Assembly (NCBI GenBank): GCA_019802505.1
Contig: JAFMOC010000072.1
Span: forward strand, 2,267,001 to 2,331,000
Direction of reading: 5' to 3'
Length of the DNA: 64,000 nt
Source: Corydoras sp. C115
Taxonomy: Eukaryota; Chordata; Actinopteri; Siluriformes; Callichthyidae
Shown here: one piece after another, positions 23,026 through 34,516 of the stretch
Layout: each line of letters starts with the position of its first letter
Numbering within the stretch: position 1 is the stretch's first letter
Program-made: the position numbers and the translations under genes
Notes under the pieces: model-generated
What the model was told of the DNA's origin: nothing
Seen by the model: the letters and a program-made list of their open reading frames with translations, nothing else
The model's database searches: none

Positions 23026-25500
23026 ACTTTTAATCCACTAACTAACCACTGGTTTCATGTCTTACATAATATTACATTACATTACTTACATTAAAACTGA
23101 CATTTGTAACATTTCCAAGGCTGCACTTTCACTACATGCTCACTTACTGAAAGAGCCTAGAACTTTTCTAGTCTAATCTATCTATTATGTAGATTTTGGA
23201 TGCATATTTATTTTGGTTCAATGTGTGGTTTACTACAAAAGTCTCACAATAGATCTTGATTGGTGCATACTATGGCCACTACAAAGCACTACATACACTG
23301 TAATGCAATGTGCCTTTAAACATTTGCAAAACATCAGTTTATGAAATAACATCACGCTAAAAAATGGGGAGGTGTGGACCTGTCTCTGGACTGCTGGGGA
23401 CCGCTGCTTTTGCGTGGCCCAATACTGGAGAAATGACATGAAGAGCTTGCAGGGAGTTGGCGTTGGACAGGAGGACATCTGACTCTCTCTCCATGATGGA
23501 TCATGCACACGGACATCACCTACTCTCAAACACTTCTGGATAAGAGCATCTGGAATCTGCTGATGGGGCAGTGCGGCAGGACCACCGTGGTGCTGGGGGA
23601 GGAGGCAGAACTGTCCATAATGGACTTTGATTATAGTTAATTAATGCATAAGTTAATTAAGGTGGCTCTGCCTAAAGTGTGTACCCATCAAAACAGGGAA
23701 CATCACATGTCAAAGGGGAGAGAGACCAACAATGAGCTGGAGTTAATGAGGACTATAAAAGCATAGTAATGTAAAGCTTGGTCCTTGCTGTTAACTCCTG
23801 TCTCCGCTCATCATTGGAATGCATTGGACCGCTCATTATTCTTATTTTCAACACACTTTAGTGGAAATGTATCATGGCACAAAAGGAGGAGATTAATGAA
23901 GACCTCTGAAGAAGAGTTTCTGTTGCACATTAGACTGAAAAGGGTTATAAAATATATTTTTATAGAGTTTGCATTTTACCAGTTCATAGAAAGATGCAAA
24001 TAGACAAAAATGATTTCATTTATGATGCTCAGAGAAGAAACTGTGTGTGAATTTATCCAGGGTTTCTGCTTGTCACAGCATGATACAAACAGATAACACA
24101 GGTTTTCTACTCCACACTGGGAGGGAGGGACCTTGTTGAAATATTAGAAGGCTGCCACTCTCTGCCAAAGACTTGATTCACTTTACTTACTGGGCACTTT
24201 CATATTGACAGGCAGTGACATGCTCTATAAGATTAACGTTGATGCAAAGGATGGAGGATTGGCATATTAGTAGCAAAACGAAGGACGCTCACTCAACATT
24301 TTTATCCCCAGTTTACAATTGTGGTACAGTAAAAGATTGCCATGGGACTTTTAAAAAAATTATGCTGAAATCAGAGTGTTTGTAACAGCATGTTTGACTC
24401 ACTGCTCTAAGGATAGTGACTGATGTCATGAAGGAAGTTGTTGAGATATTGCAGATGCTCAATAAGAAAAGATAAACATAGAAAAACACAAAATGCAGTA
24501 ACAGATATCAAATGGGTGCCTACAGCCAGTCCTGGGGGCAGTAGGTACATAATAAAAGCACACATATACAAGTTTAAGAACGCTGTAGTGAGGGACCAAC
24601 CAATGTCACAGGGCATTAACGCATGGCAGGGGTGATTGCATAATGTTATTGGATATGAGAGTGGATCGTTCACTGGATGAGTGGTGGTTTAGCTGGACAA
24701 CAGGGCTTGGAGAAGCTGAACATGCAGAGCTGTGCAGTTTGGTGTAAAGCATGGTGCTTAAAGGCACCTTTCCCGAAATCATATTCATGGGATCCAAAGT
24801 ATTGATGTGGGATGAACTTTATGGAAATGAAGCATGATTGGATACGCATCAATGTCAGCAGCTTTGGTACATGTTAGAAAGATTCCTGGATGTGTTTGCT
24901 GTGTCAAGTGGAAGGGTACTTAAAAATGAAGTAGGTGCAGCAGGAAAACATAATGGGAAATGTAGCGCTAATGGGATTTTGGCCACATTGAATTTCTTGG
25001 GTGAGACAGCAAATTGCAGAGCTGAAAATGTGAGAAATGGCAGAAGCAGAGATTACGGAACACTCCAGCAGCCCGTAGACTGTGCCAGCAGTTCCGGTAT
25101 AAAAGTAAACCAACAAGTGAAAATGCTGCATTATGCTGGATTATAAAATGCTGGATTATTGGCATGTTAAATCCAAAATCAAAACAAGATTCCTACCGGC
25201 TGCTACCTATTAACGATAAGCAGGTGGAGTCCAAAGGTTTCAGAATGGTGGATGTGTGCAGCAGCCACTGGCAAACAGTGCTGACCAAAAATAAAGGACC
25301 AAAATCAGCAACGTAGAGGACTTATGAAATTTTCATGTCAAACTACATGGGCTTTACACTATACCAGCAATGTCTGAACGGTTTATGGAACGAGTGCTAG
25401 CAGAGATTTAGGAAATGAAAGGTTTGTAGTAAATTCAGATGATGGTTCACTTGCCAGTTCGATGAAAAATTTGAGGAGGAAGAAATTTAAATCTGAATGC
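23026..25500. other. Intergenic, no gene recognised
   Basis: Several 60-100 codon ORFs on both strands lack recognisable domains and splice context. I see no repeat family I can name. Confidence 0.5.
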
Positions 25501-25856
25501 AGGACGGCACGGTGGCTTAATGGTTAGCACGTTCTCCTCTCAGCACTAGGGATTCCCGGTTCGAATCCCCATCTGGGTGGAGTTTCCATGTTCTCCCCGT
25601 GTCCGCATGGGTTTCCTCCGGTTCTCCGGTTTCCTCCCACAGTCCAAAAACATGGATCAAGTCAATTGAATTCTCCAAAAAATTGCCCCAAATAAAGTGT
25701 GTCTGTGTGAGTGAGTGTGCGCCGAACTATGGATTGGCGCCCTGTCCTGGGTGTATCTGCCCCGCGCCCGAAACGTTCTCCCCTGGATGGGCATGGGGAA
25801 CCCCACCGCGACCCTAATATAGGATAAAGCGGGAGATAATGAATGAATGAATGAAT
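25501..25856 (+). mobile_element. SINE A copy, full length, inserted beside an older one
   Basis: Flanked by GAATGCAGGA on both sides, the right-hand repeat being the start of the next, older copy. So it landed at the very head of that copy. Confidence 0.85.
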
Positions 25857-25860
25857 GAAT

Positions 25861-26190
25861 GCAGGACGGCACAGTGGCTCAGTATTTCACCTCTCAGAGC
25901 TGGGGGGTTTGAATCCCATTTCCATGTTCTCCCCATTTCTAAGTGGGTTTCCTCTGTGTTCTTCAGTTTCCTCCCGCAGTCCAAAAAACTTAGTTTAAGG
26001 TAGATTGAATGCTTTAAATTGCCCCATATAGAGTGTGTTTGTATGTGTCTGTGTAACTGAGTGTGCCCAGCCATAGTTTGGCACCCTGTCCTGGGTGTAT
26101 CTCCCCAGCGCCCTAAACCCTCCCATGATGGGCATGAGAAAACCCCCACAAACCTAGTAGAGGATTAAGCAGAAGATGATGAATGAATAG
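25861..26190 (+). mobile_element. SINE A copy, older, tandem with the previous
   Basis: More diverged (GACGGCACAGTGGCTCAG head, GATGATGAATGAAT tail) than its upstream neighbour. Confidence 0.85.
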
Positions 26191-26390
26191 ACTCTGAAGG
26201 CACCAAATTCATATACCGGCATGGTGAGCGACCCAGCCAAAATCACGACTGCGCCGCAGCGGCCCATCCCTGCATACATTTAATGATGGTGAAGCTGTCT
26301 TGGTTTGATTTGAGCTTATGACTTTGCAATGACAGCAGCACCACAGCATAATGATGAGCTCAAACAACAACATGCAGCTTATGATGCATG

Positions 26391-26669
26391 ATGATGATGA
26401 TGATGATGATGATGATGTGGGCTATGCACTACATACACTGGAAAAATGTAATATGTAAGAACTTCTGAGTCACCCAGTGTAATGTGGCATGGAATAAATT
26501 CAAATTCTACATCCAAAGTGATGTTCAGGACTGCTCTGCACTATGAGCTTAAATAACACCACTGCTGAAAAATGGAATTTGATCTTAAAACGTTCTCAAA
26601 TGCATTATGTGATAAAATGAAAATTTTAAAATAAATAGACAGGATTTTTATGCAATTAGAATGTTTAGC

Positions 26670-26720
<51 letters not shown>
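26391..26720. repeat. (GAT)n and (CA)n microsatellites
   Basis: (GAT)n at about 26391-26417 and a 48-bp (CA)n at 26673-26720. Confidence 0.9.
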
Positions 26721-26723
<3 letters not shown>

Positions 26724-26770
26724 TACAAAGACTATGCTGCTTGGTTAATAGGTCATATGTTTGTATAATG

Positions 26771-27225
26771 TGTCACAGGTGCCTGGGGAACCTGTCCCTC
26801 GTTTGTGTCCTTAATTGCTTTAGCTGGGTGATTGCTTTGTTTTGTGCATGTTTTTAGTTGGTTTGTTATTTAGTTTCCGTTTTCCCGCGGTTCGTCGCAC
26901 GTCTTTGTTTGTGGTTATCCCACCCAAATGTTACTTTGTTCGTTTGTTCCCCCCTTTTCGTTGGTGTCCCGTCACCACGTTTTAATAAATTTGAGTTTTG
27001 GATTTTATCTTGGTATCTCTTGGACTCTCCTTCCGCGTTCAACCACGGTACGGCGCTGCGCTCCTTCTCCGCGCAGGTCGTATTCGTGGGAGCGTTTCGT
27101 GGACCGACGCACGCATTATTCCCCGGGTGGTCGGTACCCGGGAAGCGCTCACTAGGCACGAGCGGTCATACGCATCTACCCCGCATAGCCGCCCTCTTCC
27201 AGGGAAGAACGGACTTTCGGTAACA
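26771..27225 (+). mobile_element. Solo LTR of a retrotransposon
   Basis: Begins TGTCACAGG and ends CGGTAACA, a TG...CA terminus with inverted TGTCAC/GTAACA, flanked by an exact 5-bp duplication TAATG (26766-26770, 27226-27230). An AATAAA signal sits near 26984, and the downstream part is GC/CpG-rich, as expected for R-U5. No internal gag/pol is present, so this is what is left after LTR-LTR recombination. Ty3/gypsy type is likely from the 5-bp duplication and ends, but not proven. Confidence 0.88.
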
Positions 27226-27474
27226 TAATGTGTTTCATATCATGCATTACAGCGTCACTCGACCTCGCCCCTCGAAGAGCTGGACGGCAGCAACTTGTTT
27301 CATTTTTTTTTTTTACAGTGTAAGAGTCAGCCAATTTAAATATAGAATGACTTGATAGGTAGATATATAGATACATGCAAGACAGCTAAATACATAATAT
27401 TTATATTTATCTATAATACAGATAAATTAAATGCAAGTATTTAATTGATTGTTGTAATAAGAATATGTATATAA

Positions 27475-27814
27475 TTCATTATCTCCCGCTTTATCCTCTA
27501 TTAGGGTTGCGGTGGGGTTCCCTATGCCCATTCAGGGGAGAACATCTCGGGCGCTGGGCAGATACACCCAGGACAGGACACCAATCCATCGCTGGGCACA
27601 CACTCACTCACACAGACACACTCTATATGGGACAATTTTTGAGAATTCAATTGACTTGATCCATGTTTTTGGACTGTGGGAGGAAACCGGAGAACCCGGA
27701 GGAAACCCACGCAGACACGGGGAGAACATGGAAACTCCACCCAGATGGGGATTCGAACCGGGAATCCTTAGCGCTGAGAGGCGAACGTGCTAACCACTAA
27801 GCCACCGTGCCGCC
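27475..27814 (-). mobile_element. SINE A copy, full length, young
   Basis: 10-bp duplication ATGTATATAA at 27465-27474 and 27815-27824. Confidence 0.92.
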
Positions 27815-27956
27815 ATGTATATAACTACTAACTATAAATAGTTTGAAATAGTACCAAAACCTGTAAATTGTGTGGAAGTAAATGTACTACAATGTTAAAA
27901 CAAAGTATTGGTTTGAACACTGTACATTAATAAACATAGAAGAACTGTAGACAAGG

Positions 27957-28556
27957 GTGGCACGGTGGCTTAGTGGTTAGCACGTTCACCTTTCAACGCT
28001 AGGGTTTCAGGTTCAAATATCAATCTGTAGTTTCCATATAATGTGTGTCTGTGTGATTAAGTGTGCCCAGGGATAGGTTGGCGTCCTGTCCTGGGTGTAT
28101 CTGTCCACCGCCTAAAATGTTCTCCACTGGATGGGAATAGGCAACCGCCGCCAAGACCCTAGTATAGGATTATTCATTCATTTATTATCTCCCGCTTTAT
28201 CCTCTATTAGGGTCGCGGTGGGGTTCCCCATGCCCATTCAGGGGAGAACATTTCAGGCGCTGGACAGATAGACCCAGAACAGGGCGCCAATCCATCGCTG
28301 GGCACACACTCACTCACACAGACACACTCTATATGGGGCAATTTTGAGAATTCAATTGACTTGATCCATGTTTTTGGACTGTGGGAGGAAACCGGAGAAC
28401 CTGGAGGAAACCCACGCAGACACGGGGAGAACATGGAAACTCCACCCAGATGGGGATTCGAACCGGGAATCCCTAGCGCTGAGAGGCGAACGTGCTAACC
28501 ACTAAGCCACCGTGCCGCCCAGTATTGGATTATGTGAAAGACAATGAATGAATGAA
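27957..28556 (+). mobile_element. SINE A copy, old, interrupted by a younger one
   Basis: Head GGGTGGCACGGTGGCTTAG at 27957; the 3' end is split at the AGTATAGGATTAT target and resumes at 28534 with GTGAAAGACAATGAATGAATG. Confidence 0.88.
28174..28520 (-). mobile_element. SINE A copy nested in the previous one
   Basis: 13-bp duplication (AGTATAGGATTAT at 28161-28173, AGTATTGGATTAT at 28521-28533, one mismatch) inside the older plus-strand copy. Confidence 0.93.
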
Positions 28557-29140
28557 ACTGTAGACATATAGACAGACTGATAAATTTAGGCTATATATCA
28601 GGCTGATAGTATATCACGTAAAGCTGTATATTATATATATAAAAAATAACTGTCAGAAGGTAAAAAAAGAACCCTACACACACTGATTCCTAGAACTGTC
28701 CAGAAGATGGCGACAATGATTAGCAATTGCAATCCCCTTAAAAAAAGCAGGGTTAGTTACAGAAGGACAGATAGATAGAAAAAAAGGACAAAAAAGGCCT
28801 TGAGGTTTCTTGAGATCTGAGATGATGCACTATTGTAAAAGCATATAAGAATAAATAAACTTGAACATTACCTTAGCTCAATGGTTATTGATAGATTTTA
28901 TTAAAACATAATGGTTTGGGGACCATCATGACCCAGGGAATGGGTGACTTCTATCAGTGTGAAGAATAAAATGGCATTTTAAAGAAAAAGGGGCTTTGCC
29001 AGGGCATGTAATTTCCTGTAAATCCTGGTAAATCCTATCATTTCCTGGTGACATTATGATATGTTGAGGAGATGACTATGATATTCCATGCATTTGCGTG
29101 GTATGTATGTGACTTGATTTAGTGATTACATTTCTATTAC

Positions 29141-29320
29141 TCGTGGCTTGTGGTTAAGGAACCAGCCTTGTGACCTGAAGGTCCCGTGTTTGATTCCTCA
29201 TCCCACCAAGTACTATGGCCAAAGTGCCCTTCAGCAAGACGCCTAACCCCAATTGCCCCCCAGGTGCCATATAAAAAGGTGCATATACATTCAAAACAGC
29301 CTTTGGAACAATAGTACAAT
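29141..29320 (+). mobile_element. tRNA-derived SINE, family S, copy 1
   Basis: TGTGGTTAAGGAACCAGCCT (A-box region) and GTGTTTGATTCC (B-box region), then AAAGTGCCCTTCAGCAAG. The same order recurs at 46787 and 54010. Followed by (CA)n at about 29325-29375. Confidence 0.75.
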
Positions 29321-29325
29321 CACTA

Positions 29326-29361
<36 letters not shown>

Positions 29362-29375
29362 ACACACACACACAT

Positions 29376-30433
29376 GGCTGCATGACTTGATTGAGTAATA
29401 CGTAATACATAAAAATAAGGAAGTAAATACAGAAAGCAATGAAAATAATGAGTTTAAAATTATTGGATGCATAGGTCTGACTGGTAAAATAAATTCCCAA
29501 TCATTATTGAGGGCACAATCACTTAATTAAGACCCTCAGTCATTAAATTCTTATTATTTTTTGTTTAGACTGAGTTTATTGATCTGGATCAAAGGGGTAT
29601 GGTCACATATCCAACACAGGACAAATACAAACATGAACACATTCACACAAAAAGGTATGTTTTTTCTTGTAGTGTGGGGGTGTGTTGGGCAGCTGAGTAA
29701 ATGCTGTTCTGTCCACTGCACCGTGTCTGGCGTGTCATTCATAATAAGGTCAGTTTTTAGGTCTGGCCGGCTACTGTAAAAGGTTTCTTCCAAATTATTC
29801 AAACATCACCAGCCATTTAACTGACCACATGAAAAAGATGCCCCCAAAACACTCAGTGGCACCAAATGTCCAGATGGTCACCCAATCAAAAAGGTTTGTT
29901 GGAGAACAATGCTCTTTGGTCAGCAACCATCCAGGTTTTCCACAGAGCTGAGACCACTGAATATGCCACAAAGTAAACATTTTGGCTCACTATCCAGCAC
30001 ACCTTTTACAATTCCGGGGAGTGTTGGTATGCAGCAGTTCCTCTCTTTATCACACACTCCTCTCCTTATCTCCTTATCTCCACTCCCCGGTGGGTTATGT
30101 CATCACAATCATATCATGCCTGTTCAATTTAAATAAGCTCTGTAGCCTGCTGGACACATATTTGCATCAGTGGCCTTAGAGACAGCCACAAGAGGTAGCC
30201 AACATCCCACCTCAGCTTGTTAAATTGGAAGCCCATGAGTTGGGGGACTATAGGCTAGGTAGAACCTCGCGACTCCCACAGGAACACATTTTTTTTGGGT
30301 GGGTGGTGGGGGGGATGGTAATGGCGGATAGTAGATAACTTCATTTACATGGGGCTATTTCAATTCTTAACCTTCACCAATGAGAAATTGTCGGACCCTC
30401 TTCCCATCTTGTTCCTGTGTGGCAGGAACACAT
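29376..30433. other. Intergenic, no gene recognised
   Basis: No believable exon or named repeat. A G-rich GGTGGGTGGTGGGGGGG tract is near 30298. Confidence 0.5.
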
Positions 30434-31692
30434 ATTTATTTATATAGCGCTTTTTACAACAGTACATTGTCACAAAGCAGCTTTACAGAATGAAAAGCCT
30501 TTAAACCCCCAAAGAGCGAGCCGAAGCGACAGTGGCAAGAAAAAACTCCCTTTTATGTTGTTATTTAAGGAAGAAACCTTGGGAGGACCAAGACTCAGTG
30601 GGGGACTCATCCTCCTTGAGCGGCCGGACAGCAACAACAGTGTAGTACAGCTATGTAGAGATATTAAACAAATGGAAAAACTAACAACTGGAAAACTATA
30701 TGTGAGTCCATTAGGGGGCGTCCTGCAGGACCGCCTTGTCAGGTTCCATACAGTATTCGTCAGCAGAGCCATGGATGAAGGTCTCCAGGAAGCCAGTCCC
30801 ACCTCAAAAGAAACAGACAAGGAAGGCAGTTAAAGCTAATAATAAAGCACGGCATTTAATTAATAAGTAATTAATTGACACAGTGCAGCATGTGACTCCG
30901 GCATCACTGACTAGAGCAGCAGAACTAAAAGAGGCAGATACTGCAGACTCTCCATAGTTGAGATGGCGCCCCGGAACAGCATCATTTCAGCGCCACACCC
31001 CCCCCCCCCCCCCCATTAATGATGAGGTGGGTGAAGAGGTGAAACGACAGCATACACTGATCACAGATTACCCCCCAACACAGCCAAGTCTGAGATCTAC
31101 ATCTTTATCTACAGGGGATTAATTAAACACAAGATTAAATAAATGTGTTTTTAATTTATTTTTAAAGATTAATAGTGATTCAGAATCACGAACAGTAACT
31201 GGAAGGCTATTCCAAAGTTGAGGAGCCTTGTGGGAGAACGCTCTTCCACCAGCAGTAACTTTATTTATTCTAGGAGCTAAAAGTAGACCAGCACCTTGAG
31301 ATCGGAGCTCACGTGTTGGCTTGTATGATTGAATCAGCTCACTCAGATACTGTGGAGCCTGGTTATGTAAAATTTTATATGTTATTAATAAAATTTTGTA
31401 CTCGATACGAAACTTAACTGGTAGCCAGTGCAAGTTTGATAACACAGGACTGATATGATCAAACTTTCTGGTTTTAGTTAAAACTCTAGCTGCAGCATTT
31501 TGCACAAGTTGTAATTTATGTAATGATTTATCAGAACATCCTGTCAGAAGTGAATTACAATAATCTAACCTTGAGGTAATAAAAGCATGAATTAGTTTTT
31601 CTGCATCTTGGAGGGAGAGGATGTTTCGTAGCTTTGAAATGTTACGAAGGTGAAAAAATGCAATTCTAGTAATATTGCTAATGTACATAGGT
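30434..31692 (-). mobile_element. LINE B (L2-like), 5'-truncated, with RT C-terminus and 3' UTR
   Basis: The minus-strand ORF 31688-31119 (189 codons) is the C-terminal part of an L2-clade reverse transcriptase: AFITSRLDYCNSLLTGC, KLQLVQNAAARVLT, SNLHWLPVKFRIEYKILL, APQLWNSLPVTVRDS. It is followed by a 3' UTR that includes the block found alone in five other places and ends at the ATATAGCGC motif near 30440. The 5' end of the element, with endonuclease and RT core, is absent. The ORF is unbroken, so the copy is fairly young. Confidence 0.88.
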
Positions 31693-32199
31693 GACCTCTG
31701 CCTTTATGTTACTCAAGCCCCTCCAGTTACTATTGGTTGTGGGCTTTTTTGAATGGAGAGACCCAGTGCTTGGATTGATTGGCAAACACGGTCCATTAAT
31801 GCATGAGTGCCGTACTGCCAGAGGACTTTTCAACTTTATGATTTTTTAAATTTATTCATGAGATGTTAAAGGAAGCCCTGGATCCATATGCCAACAACTA
31901 CCTAGACAAAATTTGTTGAAGGAGCATGTCGGTTGAATTCTCCAGCTTTTGCTTTTGCTCAACAACCACCCAAACCAACCCAACCAAACACCAACCTGTT
32001 GATAACTAGCACCTCCCAACCTTCCTCCAAGGAACGTAACTATACCATGGTGAAAGGGGACCATTGGCATTAGCACTTTTGGGTAGTGCTTTCTGGTTTC
32101 CAACAAATCATACAAACCTAGCCATTATTCAACAAACCAATCTACTATGCAGACCCTGATCCAGAGCCAGTCCTATATATATATATATATATATATATG
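31693..32199. other. Intergenic, no gene recognised
   Basis: Ends in a short (AT)n at 32167-32198 that is the target of the next SINE. Confidence 0.5.
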
Positions 32200-32507
32200 G
32201 GCGGCACTGTGGCTTAGTGGTTAGCACGTACACCTCTCAGCACTAGGGATTCCTGGTTCGAATCCCCATCTGGGTGGAGTTTCAATGTTCTCCCCGTGTC
32301 CGCGTGTGTTTCCTCCGGGTTCTCCGGTTTCCTCCCACAGTCCAAAAACATGCATGAAGTCACTTGAGTTCTCCAAATTGCCCCATATAGACTGTGTGTG
32401 AATGAGTGAGTGTGTGGCCCAGCGATAGATTGGCGCCCTGTCCTGGGTGTATCTGCCCAGCGCCCGAAACATTCTCCCCTGGATGGGCATAGGGAACCCC
32501 CCATACA
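32200..32507 (+). mobile_element. SINE A copy, tail truncated
   Basis: GGGCGGCACTGTGGCTTAG head intact; ends at CATAGGGAACCCCCC without the (GAAT)n tail. Confidence 0.88.
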
Positions 32508-33003
32508 TTTATAAACTATCCTAGGGGTTTTATTAAACTCCTGTGTGATTATGATAATTATTTTATGGGAATTTAATATTAGGTCCCACAAACATTAAGT
32601 AAGTCCCACAAATATTTTCTTTATTTCATGTATATAAAAACACATAGTGATTTAGATCCTATCTTGGAACAATTCTGTTTATCCAGATTCTGCACTGGTC
32701 TCTTTCAGAAGCTCTGGGACTTTCTTCTTGTGTCCCAAGACATGAAATCGGGTTATCTGGAGATGTTAAATTGCCTATATGTTAACTGCCTTTCTCTTTG
32801 TGTATGGCTTACTGTAAACTAGCGACCAATTCTACAAGTAAACCAAGTCGTTTTCTTGTTCATTTTGCCCAATGGATGAGCAATGGATGATGCTGTAGTA
32901 TTCTCTATAACCCCATTAACAGAAAATAAATCAATTATTGTTTTAGAACTGTTAATTATACATTGCATATCACATATTGCTATTTTGTTGACTACAGTGG
33001 CTT

Positions 33004-33007
<4 letters not shown>

Positions 33008-33056
<49 letters not shown>

Positions 33057-33060
33057 ATCT
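33008..33060. repeat. (CT)n microsatellite upstream of synpr exon 1
   Basis: An uninterrupted run of CT about 190-245 bases before the synpr start codon, followed by more imperfect CT/TTCT sequence to about 33110. GA/CT tracts at this spot can act as promoter elements, but that is inference only. Confidence 0.9.
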
Positions 33061-33190
33061 CTCTTTCACTCACTCTCTCTTTCTCTCACCTTGTTTCTCT
33101 GTCTCTTCCTCCCCTCCACAAAAAAAACATACACACACAGAGACTGGTTGCAGTGTGAACATATCGAAGTATTTAAATATCGGGTCAGGC

Positions 33191-33202
33191 ATGGGAGAGT
33201 AG
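33191..33202 (+). promoter_or_regulatory. Possible three-codon uORF upstream of synpr start
   Basis: ATGGGAGAGTAG lies 50 bases before the synpr ATG. If the transcript begins upstream of it, it would be a minimal upstream ORF. The transcription start is unknown. Confidence 0.3.
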
Positions 33203-33252
33203 CTATCAGTTCTTTACTGAAAGATCTCAATACTGCTTCCTCATCCTCCTCA

Positions 33253-33276
33253 ATGTGTATGGTCATATTTGCTCCG
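33253..33276 (+). CDS. synpr: synpr exon 1
   Basis: Codes MCMVIFAP and ends in phase 0 before GTAAGC. The start is chosen because these eight residues equal the mammalian N-terminus and the exon joins exon 2 exactly in frame. The upstream frame has no closer ATG. Confidence 0.9.
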
Positions 33277-34450
33277 GTAAGCCTGCTTTAATTTACCTGC
33301 TTTAACATCTTTAAAAAAAAAAAATTCTATTTAAAATTAAAATTTTTAATTTGCCAGCACTCACATAGTAACAGGATTCTGTATATTTTTTTTACCTCAA
33401 TTTATTATTTATTATATTTTAATTACGTGTGAATTAATGATCAAGGAGCCAGTTACTTTATCTATCGGACTGCATCACTGTTAGGGGTCCTAGCATCTGT
33501 CTCCCCTGTTTGTAGTTGCTCCTTTATGAATGATTTATTTGCTTTTTCTGACATGAAGATCGATGCTGATTCTTAACCATCAATGTACAGTGTTCCATAC
33601 GTTTACTGCAAAAAGAAAAAAGGTCAGTAACTCTTTACATAAATCAGGTATTCATAATGCTTCAATAAATACATTTTCTGAAGTTTATAACATATTCATA
33701 ATGCTTAATAACATCTCTGTTAATGTACATAGATGTTTATAATCAGAGTCATAAATTGTTATAACAAAATTACATAACACAAAAGCTTCATAACACAATG
33801 GGGCAATGCATTATAATATATATTTTGGATTCATTGGACTTTGGATTTTTTAGACATTCTTACTTTAAAAAAAATAATTTACTTGACCCAAATTCTTTAA
33901 AGAGCATATATCCTTTATTAGTCATTAAGTACATTAAATGAATGTAAAATCCTTTACAGAGATAATAAACAACAACACTTTACCTAATGCATGTAAAGAG
34001 AGCTTATAAACATTCATAAACAGTTAAAAACACTTTTCAAAGATTTAGTTTTAACACAAATATCTGTTCAATAAGTTAATGAATAGTTAAAATATAAATT
34101 TTCAATGCATTATGTAACTTTCTGTTATAAAGCCTTATGGCACACTTTATGAGTGTGGTTATAAACATCTAAGTACAACAACAATGGCTTATGACAAGTG
34201 TTATAAAGCATCACAAATTCTTATTTGAATTATGAATTGATTATGAATACCAGATTTATGTAAAGGGTTACCAAAAGGTACGAGAATGCTCCAAAACTTA
34301 AAATACATTTATAGACTTATAGTTTAAAACTTGTAAATAGTCTTTTATTTTTAAGTTTTATATAAAGGTCTCTTAATTTTAGTAATTTTAGTATTTAGAA
34401 CTGGACTGTTATGTTACCATATTTTATTGTTTATCTCTTAACATTAACAT

Positions 34451-34516
<66 letters not shown>

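Noticed and set aside
26858..27223. GC-rich ORFs at 26.9-27.2 kb as a gene or CpG-island promoter
   Set aside because: They fall wholly inside a solo LTR with exact target duplication.
31119..31688. Intact 189-codon ORF as a possible host gene
   Set aside because: Sequence is the C-terminal part of an L2-type reverse transcriptase and is joined to a LINE 3' UTR.
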